DNA of 64,000 bases from JAJAZB01 sp965249815. GTDB taxonomy: Bacteria > Bacteroidota > Bacteroidia > Cytophagales > Spirosomataceae. Positions 1-7,699 of the stretch are shown here, piece after piece (the first letter of the stretch is position 1; every line of letters starts with the position of its first letter). Location of the stretch: the NCBI GenBank assembly GCA_965249815.1, contig CBDFMV010000003.1, positions 2,108,001 to 2,172,000 on the forward strand, given 5' to 3'. Under the pieces are notes generated by a model. It did no database searches. It was not told where the DNA came from and was given only the letters and a program-made list of their open reading frames with translations. The position numbers were made by a program, and so were the translations under genes.

Positions 1-219
1 GCCCGCGAAACCGACTACGTGTTCGAGAAAACGGCCCGGCTGCTTTCTTTCGGCGTCCAAAAGGTGATTTGGATCACCACCCACACCCGCAAGCTCTTCG
101 TGGCCACGCCCAACGACCCGTGGACGGTGCAAAACTGGGACGTTGCCGTGCCCGTGCTCGACGGCTGCGTGCTCAACCTGGCGCGGTTGCTGGAGGAGGA
201 AGGGATTGCGTGGGAGTAA
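1..219 (+). CDS. Uma2 family putative endonuclease, C-terminal part (cut by window edge)
   Basis: The frame is open from the first base and ends at TAA 217-219, so only the last 72 codons are present. The segment VQKVIWITTHTRKLFVA, followed by W-D and the ending LDGCVLNLARLLEEEG, matches the C-terminal half of Uma2 (DUF820) proteins, a PD-(D/E)XK-fold family often found in many copies per genome. The catalytic residues lie upstream, outside the window, so activity cannot be judged. Two more Uma2 loci lie at 52.9 kb (intact) and 54.3 kb (broken). Confidence 0.75.
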   Translation, partial: ARETDYVFEKTARLLSFGVQKVIWITTHTRKLFVATPNDPWTVQNWDVAVPVLDGCVLNLARLLEEEGIAWE

Positions 220-267
220 AGCGGTGAGGTTCGGAGTTGCAAACGCCGGATGTTCTTTCTTTGCCCT

Positions 268-329
268 GGTCGGTGTCCTCACCGACCGGAAGGTGTAACG
301 AACAAGAGTGGCCGGTGAGGACACCGACC
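268..329. repeat. Inverted repeat with 18-bp perfect arms
   Basis: The arm TGGTCGGTGTCCTCACCG near 268 is mirrored by CGGTGAGGACACCGACCA ending near 330. The right arm, with about ten bases upstream, recurs as a direct copy at about 1376-1406, just before the AT-rich island. It lies in the gene-free stretch 220-495 and looks like an interspersed palindromic element, possibly also ending transcription of the Uma2 gene. Confidence 0.7.
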
Positions 330-495
330 ACAGCAGTAGAAGAATCGTTGTGTTCTGTGTGCCACAGACCACGGTAGTAGAGTAGCCCGTCAGGGGACGG
401 GCCTGGGTGGTTGGGTTACAGACCGAGGAGTAGAGCTCAACTCCTGTTTCACTTTGCAGCATTTGCTTGTTACTTTTGAAAAAAACCCAAACGCG

Positions 496-708
496 ATGCA
501 ACGAGTTGTTTTTGAAGGCGAAAAAGCCGAACTGGATTTGCTGGTGAAGTTGGCCCGCCGCCTGAACGTGAGGGTGGAAACGGACACGCAGGGGGCAGCC
601 TTGCGCAGCCTGAAGGCCGGTTTGGAGGAATTGAAACAGGTGCGGCAGGGAAGACGGACTTCGCGGCCCGCCTCGCAATTGCTTGACGAACTGCGCCGTG
701 GTGAATAA
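496..708 (+). CDS. Antitoxin-like small protein of a RelE/ParE-type pair
   Basis: A 70-residue protein beginning MQRVVFEGEKAELD and ending LLDELRRGE. The ATG at 496 is preferred over an upstream in-frame TTG at 454. The helical, charged middle (LKAGLEELKQVRQG) and basic C-terminus resemble the small antitoxins encoded just before RelE/ParE toxins in Bacteroidota. The stop codon overlaps the start of the toxin gene by 8 bases, indicating translational coupling. The family assignment rests mainly on context; no DNA-binding fold is obvious. Confidence 0.6.
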   Translation: MQRVVFEGEKAELDLLVKLARRLNVRVETDTQGAALRSLKAGLEELKQVRQGRRTSRPASQLLDELRRGE

Positions 709-991
709 CGTCGAGACCATCGCCCACTTCGACCGCCTTTTCAAGCGGCTTTACAAAAAATACCCCGGCCTGCTCGACGATTTGGGCGGTGGATTCTTCA
801 AAGTGAGGCTTCGCAGTCGCTCAAAGAACACAGGCAAGAGCGGCGCGTTCCGCGTTATCACCTACGCCGTGGTGGTGACCCACGACGAAGCCATGGTGTA
901 CCTCGTTGAAATTTACGACAAGTCGGAGTACGACACCGTAGACCGGCAAACGCTCAAAAAACTGGTGAAAGGACTTGGTGGGATTGAGTGA
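701..991 (+). CDS. RelE/ParE (HigB-like) family toxin, shortened in the middle
   Basis: A 96-residue protein from GTG 701, which overlaps the antitoxin stop. Recognisable pieces are FDRLFKRLYKKYP at the N-terminus, then KVRL, GKSGAFRVITYAVV and VYLVEIYDKSEYD, the typical core and C-terminus of Bacteroidota RelE/ParE toxins (mRNA interferase or gyrase-poison fold). Compared with family members as I know them, the stretch between KKYP and KVRL is about 10-15 residues short: the usual E-x-NP-x-x-G-x-x-LG segment is reduced to LLDDLGGGF. The deletion is in frame, so the protein may still fold, but activity is uncertain. Confidence 0.75.
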   Translation: MNNVETIAHFDRLFKRLYKKYPGLLDDLGGGFFKVRLRSRSKNTGKSGAFRVITYAVVVTHDEAMVYLVEIYDKSEYDTVDRQTLKKLVKGLGGIE

Positions 992-1437
992 GGGGTGCCG
1001 GTACAAGACGTGGTGGTGGGCCTGCCGTTAGCGGAGTTTGAGCGGGTGCTCAACGGGAACAACCCTTAAAACTGAACGAGTTGAAGCGCGTGTGTGCCGG
1101 AAATCTTTCCATTTTACCCGCTCCTGCTTTAATTTCTGGCCGCGATATGCGATACTTGACCACGCAACCTCTACCGCCCGCATGACAACACGCTGTACTG
1201 CTTTCGTGCGCCTTTCATTTTGCACTGCCCGCCCGTTGCTCGTCCGGGTCTGTGGCCGCGCGGCGGACCGTGCGGTTGCATGAGATTTGCGTTTTTAACG
1301 TGTGTCGCAGTCGCTAACCCCCTGCATCCGCGTCACAGACGCGGACGAGCAAGGGGCCGCCTGGAACAACTTAAGAACAAGAGTGGCCGGTGAGGACACC
1401 GACCATAACAGTAAGGTCTACCATACCTTTCAATATA
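992..1437. other. Gene-free stretch with repeat copies, left flank of the AT-rich island
   Basis: No convincing gene. It contains an inverted repeat: GCTCGTCCGGGTCTGTG near 1237 is mirrored by CACAGACGCGGACGAGC near 1338. A related copy GCTCGTCCGCGTCTGT lies at about 3240, on the other side of the island. It also holds the direct copy (about 1376-1406) of the element seen at 301-330. Short open frames here (e.g. 1038-1283) have no family features and are treated as chance. Confidence 0.5.
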
Positions 1438-1944
1438 ATGAAAGAAAATGTTCGTTTATTTTGCTCGCATCTAAAAACACATAAGGAACCTCTTATGTAT
1501 AGCATTATTACTTTATTTGGGAATTTGTTGCCGATGTTTATAGGAATTCTGTTCGATATAGGTTTCGATAAATGGTCTTGGATGGATTACCCTAAACAAG
1601 GAAATGGTTTTTATTCATACTATAAGGATGGTCAAGGTTATTTGTATTGTGCTTCACTATTGACGACGGCTGCTTATTTATTCTTTACTTTTAAAGTAAA
1701 GAATACAGATTGGCATTCTATTGGTTTCTGGGCTTCTTTATTATTTATTTTTATTTCATCAGTACTTTACGCAATTTTTTTAGCTGGGGGGTTGAAAGAA
1801 AGATTACTTCTTAGAAATACTTCAGTTATTTTATTTATATTGGCTGTACTTTTATACTACATTAGTAATTATGTTAATAGCAGGAAAATTGATGTGAATT
1901 CAACTCAGCGTGAACAAATTGAAGCCATCAAAGCAAAACTCTAA
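1438..1944 (+). CDS. Small membrane protein with about four transmembrane helices, partner of the DGQHR gene
   Basis: A 168-residue protein from ATG 1438 (an in-frame ATG at 1495 is an alternative start). Hydrophobic stretches are seen at MYSIITLFGNLLPMFIGILF, LYCASLLTTAAYLFFTF, GFWASLLFIFISSVLYAIFL and TSVILFILAVLLYYI, followed by a polar tail, so roughly four helices and a short soluble end. I do not recognise the family. It is very AT-rich (runs of ttattta) unlike the G+C-rich neighbours and ends 11 bases before the DGQHR gene, so the two are probably co-transcribed and co-inherited. A membrane effector, anchor or immunity role is possible but inferred only from context. Confidence 0.65.
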   Translation: MKENVRLFCSHLKTHKEPLMYSIITLFGNLLPMFIGILFDIGFDKWSWMDYPKQGNGFYSYYKDGQGYLYCASLLTTAAYLFFTFKVKNTDWHSIGFWASLLFIFISSVLYAIFLAGGLKERLLLRNTSVILFILAVLLYYISNYVNSRKIDVNSTQREQIEAIKAKL

Positions 1945-1955
1945 ACTTATAATCA

Positions 1956-3095
1956 ATGATACCTAATCAAAATATTACATTTCCTTGCATTAAATGCAAA
2001 CAGCCAATAGGAGAATTTTATATTGGCGTAATAAATTCTGATGATTTAATTACTATTACTTATGCGGATGTTAGGAGGTTGGAACAGGGAACTGAAAAAC
2101 GTGAAGTGGAAATTTATACAGGCATTCAACGAGAACTTTCTCCGAGTAGAGTTACAGAAATAAGTAAATATGTTAATACCTTAGATGCTACTTTTCCAAC
2201 TGGCGTTATTTTACATGTTAATCAAGCTGACTGTGAATATGATGAAGATAGTATGATGATGACATTCCCTTTCAAAGATAATATTGCTAAAGTTTTAGAT
2301 GGTCAACATAGGATTGCAGGTTTAGAAAATTATAGGCAAAATGGAAGCAGTTTTCAAATAAATATTGTGATATTTGTCGAAATGGATCTTGAAGATCAAG
2401 CAATAGTATTTGCTACCATTAACAAAACACAAACAAAAGTTAATAAGTCCCTTGTTGCTGATTTGTTTGATTTTGCTAAAAATAGAAGCCCACAAAAAAC
2501 AGCCCATAATATTGTTCGTGCTTTAAATGAAAAGAAAGACAGTCCCTTTGAGGGGAAAATTAAAATACTAGGCACAGCAAATGATAAAGAGAAAGAGACT
2601 ATTACCCAAGCAATATTTACCGACTCTCTAATAAAATATATTTCTAAGGATCCCATGTCCGATAGAGATCTTTATAAAAGAGGTAAAAAACCTGAGAAAT
2701 ATACTAATCAAGAATTAATTCAAAGACCTTTTAGAAATTTATTTCTAGAAGAGAATGATGCAGCAATAGCTAAAATAATCTGGGAATATTTTGAGGCGGT
2801 CCAAAATAGATGGCCAGAAGCATGGAATAAAGTTCAACCCGGTATTATTTTAAATAAATCCACTGGTTTTAGTGCCTTAATGAATTACTTCAAAGATGCG
2901 TATTTTTTTATTGTAAAGTTAGATGGTATAGGTAAAGTTGTGGAATCTAAAGATTATTTAAATCTTTTTAATATGGTTCCGATAGAAGCAAATAACTTAA
3001 ATAGAAATTTATATATCCCTGGCGATATTGGACAGAAAAAACTGTATAACGATTTGCTGAATTTTTCACGAGTGAATCGAGCTATATTGTCGTAG
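1956..3095 (+). CDS. DGQHR domain-containing protein (DndB-related superfamily)
   Basis: A 379-residue protein. The signature DGQHR is at residues 115-119 (KVLDGQHRIAGL), followed by the equally typical INKTQTKVNKSLVADLF at about 155-171; the N-terminal QPIGEFYIG pattern also fits the family. Two cysteines (C11, C14) lie in front of it. DGQHR proteins include DndB of phosphorothioate DNA modification systems and unassigned proteins in mobile and defence loci; their fold is ParB/Srx-like. No dnd, dpd or restriction genes are nearby, so this is a stand-alone member paired with a membrane protein. Codon use and base composition (about 35% G+C in lines sampled) mark recent horizontal gain. Confidence 0.85.
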   Translation: MIPNQNITFPCIKCKQPIGEFYIGVINSDDLITITYADVRRLEQGTEKREVEIYTGIQRELSPSRVTEISKYVNTLDATFPTGVILHVNQADCEYDEDSMMMTFPFKDNIAKVLDGQHRIAGLENYRQNGSSFQINIVIFVEMDLEDQAIVFATINKTQTKVNKSLVADLFDFAKNRSPQKTAHNIVRALNEKKDSPFEGKIKILGTANDKEKETITQAIFTDSLIKYISKDPMSDRDLYKRGKKPEKYTNQELIQRPFRNLFLEENDAAIAKIIWEYFEAVQNRWPEAWNKVQPGIILNKSTGFSALMNYFKDAYFFIVKLDGIGKVVESKDYLNLFNMVPIEANNLNRNLYIPGDIGQKKLYNDLLNFSRVNRAILS

Positions 3096-3683
3096 ATGTT
3101 ATTAATTTGCTTTTATCTGTAACTACTTTTGTGCGTTTAAAAGCCCGCTCTATCGCGGCATAAACTATTGCAAGTCTGCGCTAACGACTGGTTCAGGTTT
3201 GCAACCTGGACCATATTTTTTGGCAGCTTTCACCTGCCCGCTCGTCCGCGTCTGTACCAATTAACTTTTCAACTTGATAAAAAGTCTTGTCATCCAGAGC
3301 GGAGCGCGGGACCTTATTGGCAAGCAGGAACGGTACCTCCCGGCTAATAAGGTCCCGCGCGGCGGACCGCTTCGCTGCGCTCTGGATGACAAAACTTTAT
3401 CAATCTTTTTGGTAAATAGGTCTGTAACCTGGACGCTGCATTTCGGCAGTTTGCCACTGCCGCTTCCACAACAAAATTCGTGTTTACCCGTGCTGGGATG
3501 CCAATTCCGGTTCTGCTTCCTGCGTCGGCGGGGGCTGGTGGTGCAGTAGCCTGAGTTTGGGCGTCAAAAAACTTTCCTACTTTTTCCGAATACTTATTTA
3601 ACGGTAGTGAGATACGCCCGGAAGGTGCGTAGGTTGGCGGCGGGTTTAAACCCTATTTCCCAACCATTTAACTTCTTTTTCCA
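3096..3683. other. Gene-free stretch, right flank of the AT-rich island
   Basis: No supported gene. It contains a copy of the GCTCGTCCGCGTCTGT word at about 3240, two similar words built on (T)GCAACCTGGAC / GTAACCTGGAC at about 3200 and 3425, and a long palindromic element at 3274-3402 listed separately. The 91-codon open frame at 3274-3549 reads straight through that palindrome and is rejected. Confidence 0.5.
3289..3390. repeat. Long GTCATCC...GGATGAC hairpin element, copy A
   Basis: The outer arms GTCATCCAGAGC and GCTCTGGATGAC pair, and pairing extends outward through TTGATAAA (3274) and TTTATCAA (to 3402). Inside there is a conserved core with GGTACCTCC followed by AATAAGGTCC, which pairs with GGACCTTATT on the left. 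Copies B (8131) and C (56937) share the same plan with compensatory changes in the stem. Confidence 0.85.
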
Positions 3684-4406
3684 ATGGCTTCACAAACGGG
3701 TTACGACATGAATCTGGCGAATTTCCGGACGGGAATTACGCACTGCACGTACTTCGGAACGGGCTACAACCCGGCGAACACCATCCTGACGCTGATGGCG
3801 ATGAACATGCTGGCGGGGAAATGCCAGACGGGGCTGAATGATCTGCGCAATGCGCTGCCGGTGATGAAGGACAAGATGGGCGACCGGGCGGAGGTGTTTG
3901 CCGAAACCATGCTGATGCTGACGCGGATTGTGGCGGCGCACGCGGCTTCGAGCACGAACAAGGCGCTGAAGGCCGAGGTGAAGGGGTTTGTGCGGCAGAT
4001 GCGCGGGCGGCGGGCGAAGGCCCTGCCCAAAACGCCGGACGGGGAGCCGACGGAGGCGCAGATTTCGGCGGTGAATACGGGGTACGAGGACCGGGCGTCG
4101 GATTTTGCGAGCATCCTGGCTACGCTGACGACCGACACGGAGTACAAAACGAACCAGAATGACCTGAAGTTGACGGCCCTGACGGCCCGATTGACGCTCT
4201 TGCAGGACGCGAACGCGGGCGTGCGCAATGCGAAGGCCCCGGTGGACAACGCGCGGGCGGCGCGGGATGCGGATTTTTACCTGAACCCGGTCAATCTGGT
4301 GGATACGGCGCTGCTGATGAAACAGGAGGTGAAAAGCACGTACGGCATCAAAAGTCCGCAGTTTAAGCAGGTGAGCGGGTTGCGGTTTTGGCGGCCCAAG
4401 CGGTAG
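3684..4406 (+). CDS. Hypothetical, mainly helical protein
   Basis: A 240-residue protein from ATG 3684 with no signal peptide or membrane segment. It is rich in Ala, Leu and charged residues (ILTLMAMNMLAGK, LKLTALTARLTLLQDA), suggesting a helical bundle, with a basic patch (RQMRGRRAKALPK) at about 107-119 and an ending KSPQFKQVSGLRFWRPK. I recall similar proteins of unknown function in Bacteroidota ending in a ...SPxxKQV motif, but cannot name the family. It is the only gene between the AT-rich island and the minisatellite, and its base composition is normal for the host. Confidence 0.7.
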   Translation: MASQTGYDMNLANFRTGITHCTYFGTGYNPANTILTLMAMNMLAGKCQTGLNDLRNALPVMKDKMGDRAEVFAETMLMLTRIVAAHAASSTNKALKAEVKGFVRQMRGRRAKALPKTPDGEPTEAQISAVNTGYEDRASDFASILATLTTDTEYKTNQNDLKLTALTARLTLLQDANAGVRNAKAPVDNARAARDADFYLNPVNLVDTALLMKQEVKSTYGIKSPQFKQVSGLRFWRPKR

Positions 4407-4448
4407 CGGTGGGGGCGGCTACGGGCGCACGCCACCCGTGGCCCGGTG

Positions 4449-4497
4449 CCCGGAACGTGCCTCCTGCCCGGTGGGTGGGGGAGCGTTCCGGGTTTTT
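4449..4497 (+). terminator. Rho-independent terminator after the hypothetical gene
   Basis: CCCGGAACG pairs with CGTTCCGGG and is followed by TTTTT; it lies about 45 bases after the stop codon at 4406. Confidence 0.7.
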
Positions 4498-4567
4498 CGT
4501 GTTCATCGGTTGGCGTGAGCTGGGCGTGGGCGTCGGGTCAGGCCCCGTGAAAAGTGAGAATGCGTTG

Positions 4568-4798
4568 GTTGACGGTGACAATACGCAGGTTGATGGTGAC
4601 AAATCACGAGTTGACGATGACAAATCACGAGTTGACAATGACAAATAGCGAGTTGACGGCGACAAATCAAAAGTTGACAATGACAGTTTGCGAGTTGACG
4701 GCGACAATTTGCGAGTTGACGGCGACAAATTAGGAGTTGATGGTGATAATTTGAAGGTTGACGGTGACAAATCGCGGGTTGACAGCGGCAGGAAGTCG
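4568..4798. repeat. 21-bp minisatellite, about eleven units
   Basis: Eleven successive 21-base units begin with GTTGAC (GTTGAT in two). The consensus is GTTGACGGYGACAAATCGCGA, with the first half best conserved. Because 21 is a multiple of 3, several frames stay open: on the plus strand V-D-G-D-x-x-x heptads, interrupted by one TAG in unit 4; on the minus strand L-S-P-S-T-R-x heptads. No start, signal or family supports a protein in any frame. Confidence 0.9.
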
Positions 4799-4861
4799 GT
4801 GGAGCAGATTGGCGAACGGAAAACGAGCGTGGTGGAGGCGGGTGAGTGAAGGGTTGGGCAC

Positions 4862-4892
4862 AAAAAAAGCGCGGACCCCCGGCCCGCGCTTT
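4862..4892 (-). terminator. Terminator of the small lysine-rich gene
   Basis: On the minus strand AAAGCGCGG pairs with CCGCGCTTT and is followed by a run of T; it lies 16 bases past the stop codon at 4909. Confidence 0.7.
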
Positions 4893-4908
4893 CCTTCCCA
4901 AAAAGTGG

Positions 4909-5022
4909 TCAGTAATCCTTCTTGCCGTCGCGTTTGGCCTTTTTCTCGGCCCGCTTTTCCTTCAGGTTTTTTTCCGGCTCCTTTTTGGTTTTGTCTTTGG
5001 GTGAACCTTTGTCTTTCGCCAT
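4909..5022 (-). CDS. Very small lysine-rich protein (37 aa)
   Basis: The frame from ATG at 5022 reads MAKDKGSPKDKTKKEPEK, continues with further Lys/Glu/Arg and ends GKKDY. It is followed directly by a good terminator, which supports it being a real transcription unit. Small, highly charged proteins of this type, starting MxKDK, occur in Cytophagales genomes with no known function; it is likely disordered and could bind nucleic acid, but that is inference from charge alone. Confidence 0.6.
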   Translation of the reverse strand: MAKDKGSPKDKTKKEPEKNLKEKRAEKKAKRDGKKDY

Positions 5023-5154
5023 GGCTGCGTCGGGTTTGGTCGCTTAAAAGTAGCGGGACGGGTTGAAATTTGCAAAAGCGCTGCCAGACGGGCTGTTTAC
5101 TTCGGCACATTCGCGCGTGCTGCCGACGCAGGTACGTTGGCGGGAAATCGGGAG

Positions 5155-7677
5155 CTATTTCTTTTTCCTGACGGGTTTCGCGCTACCCAGTTTCCCGTCC
5201 AGCAATTTGATGAAATACCCGCCCACGACCGAGCGGGCCTGGAAGCCCACCATTTTGCCGTCGGTGGTTTCGTGCCAGTCGCTGATGGGCACGCGGCTCG
5301 GCGTTTCGTTGGCGTATTTCCAAACCGGCGAAATCAAGGCCCGGAAATCGGCCGGATTGTCGGCCAGCGTGGCCGTCCAGATGATCCAGTCGCTTTTCGT
5401 GTAGGTTTTGCGGGAATCCAGTGGCAGGCCAAAGGGCTTTTGCTTGGTCAGGTAAAACTTCACTTCCCGCTGCGCGACGTCTTTCGGGAAGATGTTCAGT
5501 CCGAGCAATTTATCCCAGACCAAGTTGTATTTCTGGCTCCACGAGTCGGCGGGTTTGTCGAAGGTCAGGGCGTAGTGGTCGTTGTCGGCGGCCAGTTGCT
5601 GCCATTTTTTGGCGAAATCAAGGGCCAGTTGGCGGTACTTTTCCGCCGTGGCGGCGTCGCCCAGTTGGCCCGCCAGTTGCGCGTAGGCGGCCAGGCCCAG
5701 GATCGCCTTCACCGACAAATTGGCGTTGCGGGCCAGGTGCCCGGCGAAGTCGTCGGTGCAAAGCTGGTTGGCCGGGTCGAAGCCTTCTTTGGCCAGGTAT
5801 TCCGCCCAGACGGTCAGCGTGGGCCAGTGTTTTTTGGCAAAATCGGCCTTGCCTTCGGCTTTAGCGATGGCCGCCGTGAGCAGCAGCATGTTGCCGGATT
5901 CTTCTACGGGCATGTCTTCGGGGTAGGTCTGGCCGTTGGCGAGCGGGTAGGTGCCCACGTCGTGCGCGGCGAAGGGTTTCTGCCACTTTCCGCTTTCGGA
6001 ATACTGAAGAATCGGCTCCATCATGCCCTGGAGCAGCAGTGGGTTGTAGCGCAGAAACAGCGGAGCCGAGGGGTAGGTTATGTCCACCGTGCCGATGGAG
6101 CCGTTCGAGAAGTTTTCTTTCGAGAAAAATAAGAGTGTGCCGTCAGGCCCGGCCACGGTTTTATGCGCGGCGATGGCCTGGCGGTAGGCCAGTTGGCAGA
6201 GGTCGGCGTACTCCTTGCCGCCCGCGATGGTGGCTTCGTTGTAAAGCTGGTCGTCGAAGGCGCGGCACTTGGCGAGCAGGCGTGGGTAGTCTTTTTCGGC
6301 GGCGGCGAGCATCGTCGCGGCGGTCGTGGCGGGGTTTCTACGCCACCAGCCGCGCAGGTTTTGCCCGAAATACTGAACCGAATACACGTCGTCGTAGCCC
6401 AAAATCACGTGGTACTCGGCGGGTTTCAGGCTTACAGCGGGCAGGTTGAGCAGCGCGCCGACGGCCACGTCCTGGGCGGCTTCGGTGCTGCCGGTGGCCG
6501 TGGAACGGGCCAAAATTCCTTTCTCGGCAAACGTTTCGCGCAGCGCCGACGGCGGGGCGATGGCGGTCGTGAACTTAAACTTTTCGGGCAAGGCGAGGTA
6601 GGCGTAGCCCCAGTCGATGCGCACGTCGTCGCCTTTTTTGCCCAGCACGGGCTGGTCTTTGGTGCCCACGCGGAGAAACTTTAACCCGCCTGCGGCTCCG
6701 GCGGGTTCGGCCACCACGTCCTGTTCGGGGCGGTTGGCGGCCAGCAGGCCCGACGCCGTGAAGAGCAGTTGGGCCGCGTGCGGCTTGCCGTCGAGTGAAC
6801 GGACGGCGAAGCTGACGTAGCTGGCGGGGCGCACGAGCGTTTCGACTTCATCCAACAGCAGCGGCGTCAGAAACGTGAGCGTCAGGCCGACGCCGCCCGC
6901 CTCAAACTCGTACACCGTCCGCGTGGCCGTCACTACCACTGATTTTTGCTGGGCAAACCGCATCACGGCGGGCGTGCGCTCCTCGACCAGCCCGGCGTCG
7001 AGGTATGCCCCGCCGCGCGGACTTTTGCAGTGCATGGCCAGCAGGTTGCGGCCCGGCTGGAGGGTTTCGCGGGCCTCGTCGGGGATGGGCAGGATGACGT
7101 AATCGTTGACCCAGGCGGAGCCGCTGTCGTACACCTTCACGCCGTTGAGGTACACCTCCACGTCGTCGTCGTGGCTGAGTTGGAGGCGCAGGTTTTTGGT
7201 GTCCACGGCGGCGTCAAGGTCGATGGTGCGGCGCACCCAGAGTTCGGTTTCGCCCCCGGCCCACTCGGTGTTGGGCCGGGCGGGGTGGCCCGATTTGGCG
7301 TCGCCGAAGGGCGCGTCGCCCCACTTCCAGACCGCATCATCGAAACCCGGCCGCTGCCAGCCCAGCGGCGGGCGCTCGAAGGTGTATTTGGCGGCGTACG
7401 GCTCCTCGGCCATGCCCGTGGGCACGACGGTGCGGTACGTTGGCGCGGTGGTACCCAGAAATTCGTAGGCTTTGCCGTCCACGCGCAGGATGCCGTTGAG
7501 CGGCTGCGGCTTGCCGGTCCAGTGTTTGGTGGGCTGGTCGTAAAGGAAATCCGTCGTGGACCAGATGCTCGTGTACGGGTCGATGGTGACGAGCGGGTAG
7601 GCGGGCGGGCGCAGGGTTTGGCCGAAGCCAATGAAGGTTGCAAGAAGGAAAACGGCGGCGAGGAGGGATTTTTTCAT
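5155..7677 (-). CDS. Secreted DUF4965/DUF5127/DUF1793 protein (glutaminase A-like)
   Basis: An 840-residue protein with a clear signal peptide (MKKSLLAAVFLLATFIGFGQ). It starts with the family hallmark RPPAYPLVTIDPYTSIWS and continues with DUF5127/DUF4965/DUF1793 regions related to fungal glutaminase GtaA. Between about residues 95 and 235 sits a galactose-binding-like β-sandwich (WKWGDAPFGD, WVRRTIDL, DDDVEVYLNGVKVYD, GRNLLAMHC), common in bacterial members. The C-terminal half is an (α/α)6-barrel-like domain. The length is normal. The bacterial substrate is not established; glycan or amide hydrolysis in the periplasm or outside is inferred. No SusC/SusD neighbours are present. Confidence 0.85.
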   Translation of the reverse strand: MKKSLLAAVFLLATFIGFGQTLRPPAYPLVTIDPYTSIWSTTDFLYDQPTKHWTGKPQPLNGILRVDGKAYEFLGTTAPTYRTVVPTGMAEEPYAAKYTFERPPLGWQRPGFDDAVWKWGDAPFGDAKSGHPARPNTEWAGGETELWVRRTIDLDAAVDTKNLRLQLSHDDDVEVYLNGVKVYDSGSAWVNDYVILPIPDEARETLQPGRNLLAMHCKSPRGGAYLDAGLVEERTPAVMRFAQQKSVVVTATRTVYEFEAGGVGLTLTFLTPLLLDEVETLVRPASYVSFAVRSLDGKPHAAQLLFTASGLLAANRPEQDVVAEPAGAAGGLKFLRVGTKDQPVLGKKGDDVRIDWGYAYLALPEKFKFTTAIAPPSALRETFAEKGILARSTATGSTEAAQDVAVGALLNLPAVSLKPAEYHVILGYDDVYSVQYFGQNLRGWWRRNPATTAATMLAAAEKDYPRLLAKCRAFDDQLYNEATIAGGKEYADLCQLAYRQAIAAHKTVAGPDGTLLFFSKENFSNGSIGTVDITYPSAPLFLRYNPLLLQGMMEPILQYSESGKWQKPFAAHDVGTYPLANGQTYPEDMPVEESGNMLLLTAAIAKAEGKADFAKKHWPTLTVWAEYLAKEGFDPANQLCTDDFAGHLARNANLSVKAILGLAAYAQLAGQLGDAATAEKYRQLALDFAKKWQQLAADNDHYALTFDKPADSWSQKYNLVWDKLLGLNIFPKDVAQREVKFYLTKQKPFGLPLDSRKTYTKSDWIIWTATLADNPADFRALISPVWKYANETPSRVPISDWHETTDGKMVGFQARSVVGGYFIKLLDGKLGSAKPVRKKK

Positions 7678-7699
7678 GTCGGGAAAAGAGGTTGATTTT

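Noticed and set aside
1038..1283. An 81-codon plus-strand frame left of the AT-rich island
   Set aside because: Cys/Arg-rich, crosses an inverted repeat and resembles no family.
3274..3549. A 91-codon frame on the plus strand
   Set aside because: It reads through the long palindromic element and has no coding features.
4568..4798. CRISPR array
   Set aside because: Units are contiguous with no unique spacers, and no cas genes are present.
4363..4901. Minus-strand repeat proteins with L-S-P-S-T-R heptads across the minisatellite
   Set aside because: The frames stay open only because the unit is 21 bases without stops; no signal peptide, promoter or conserved ends support a protein.
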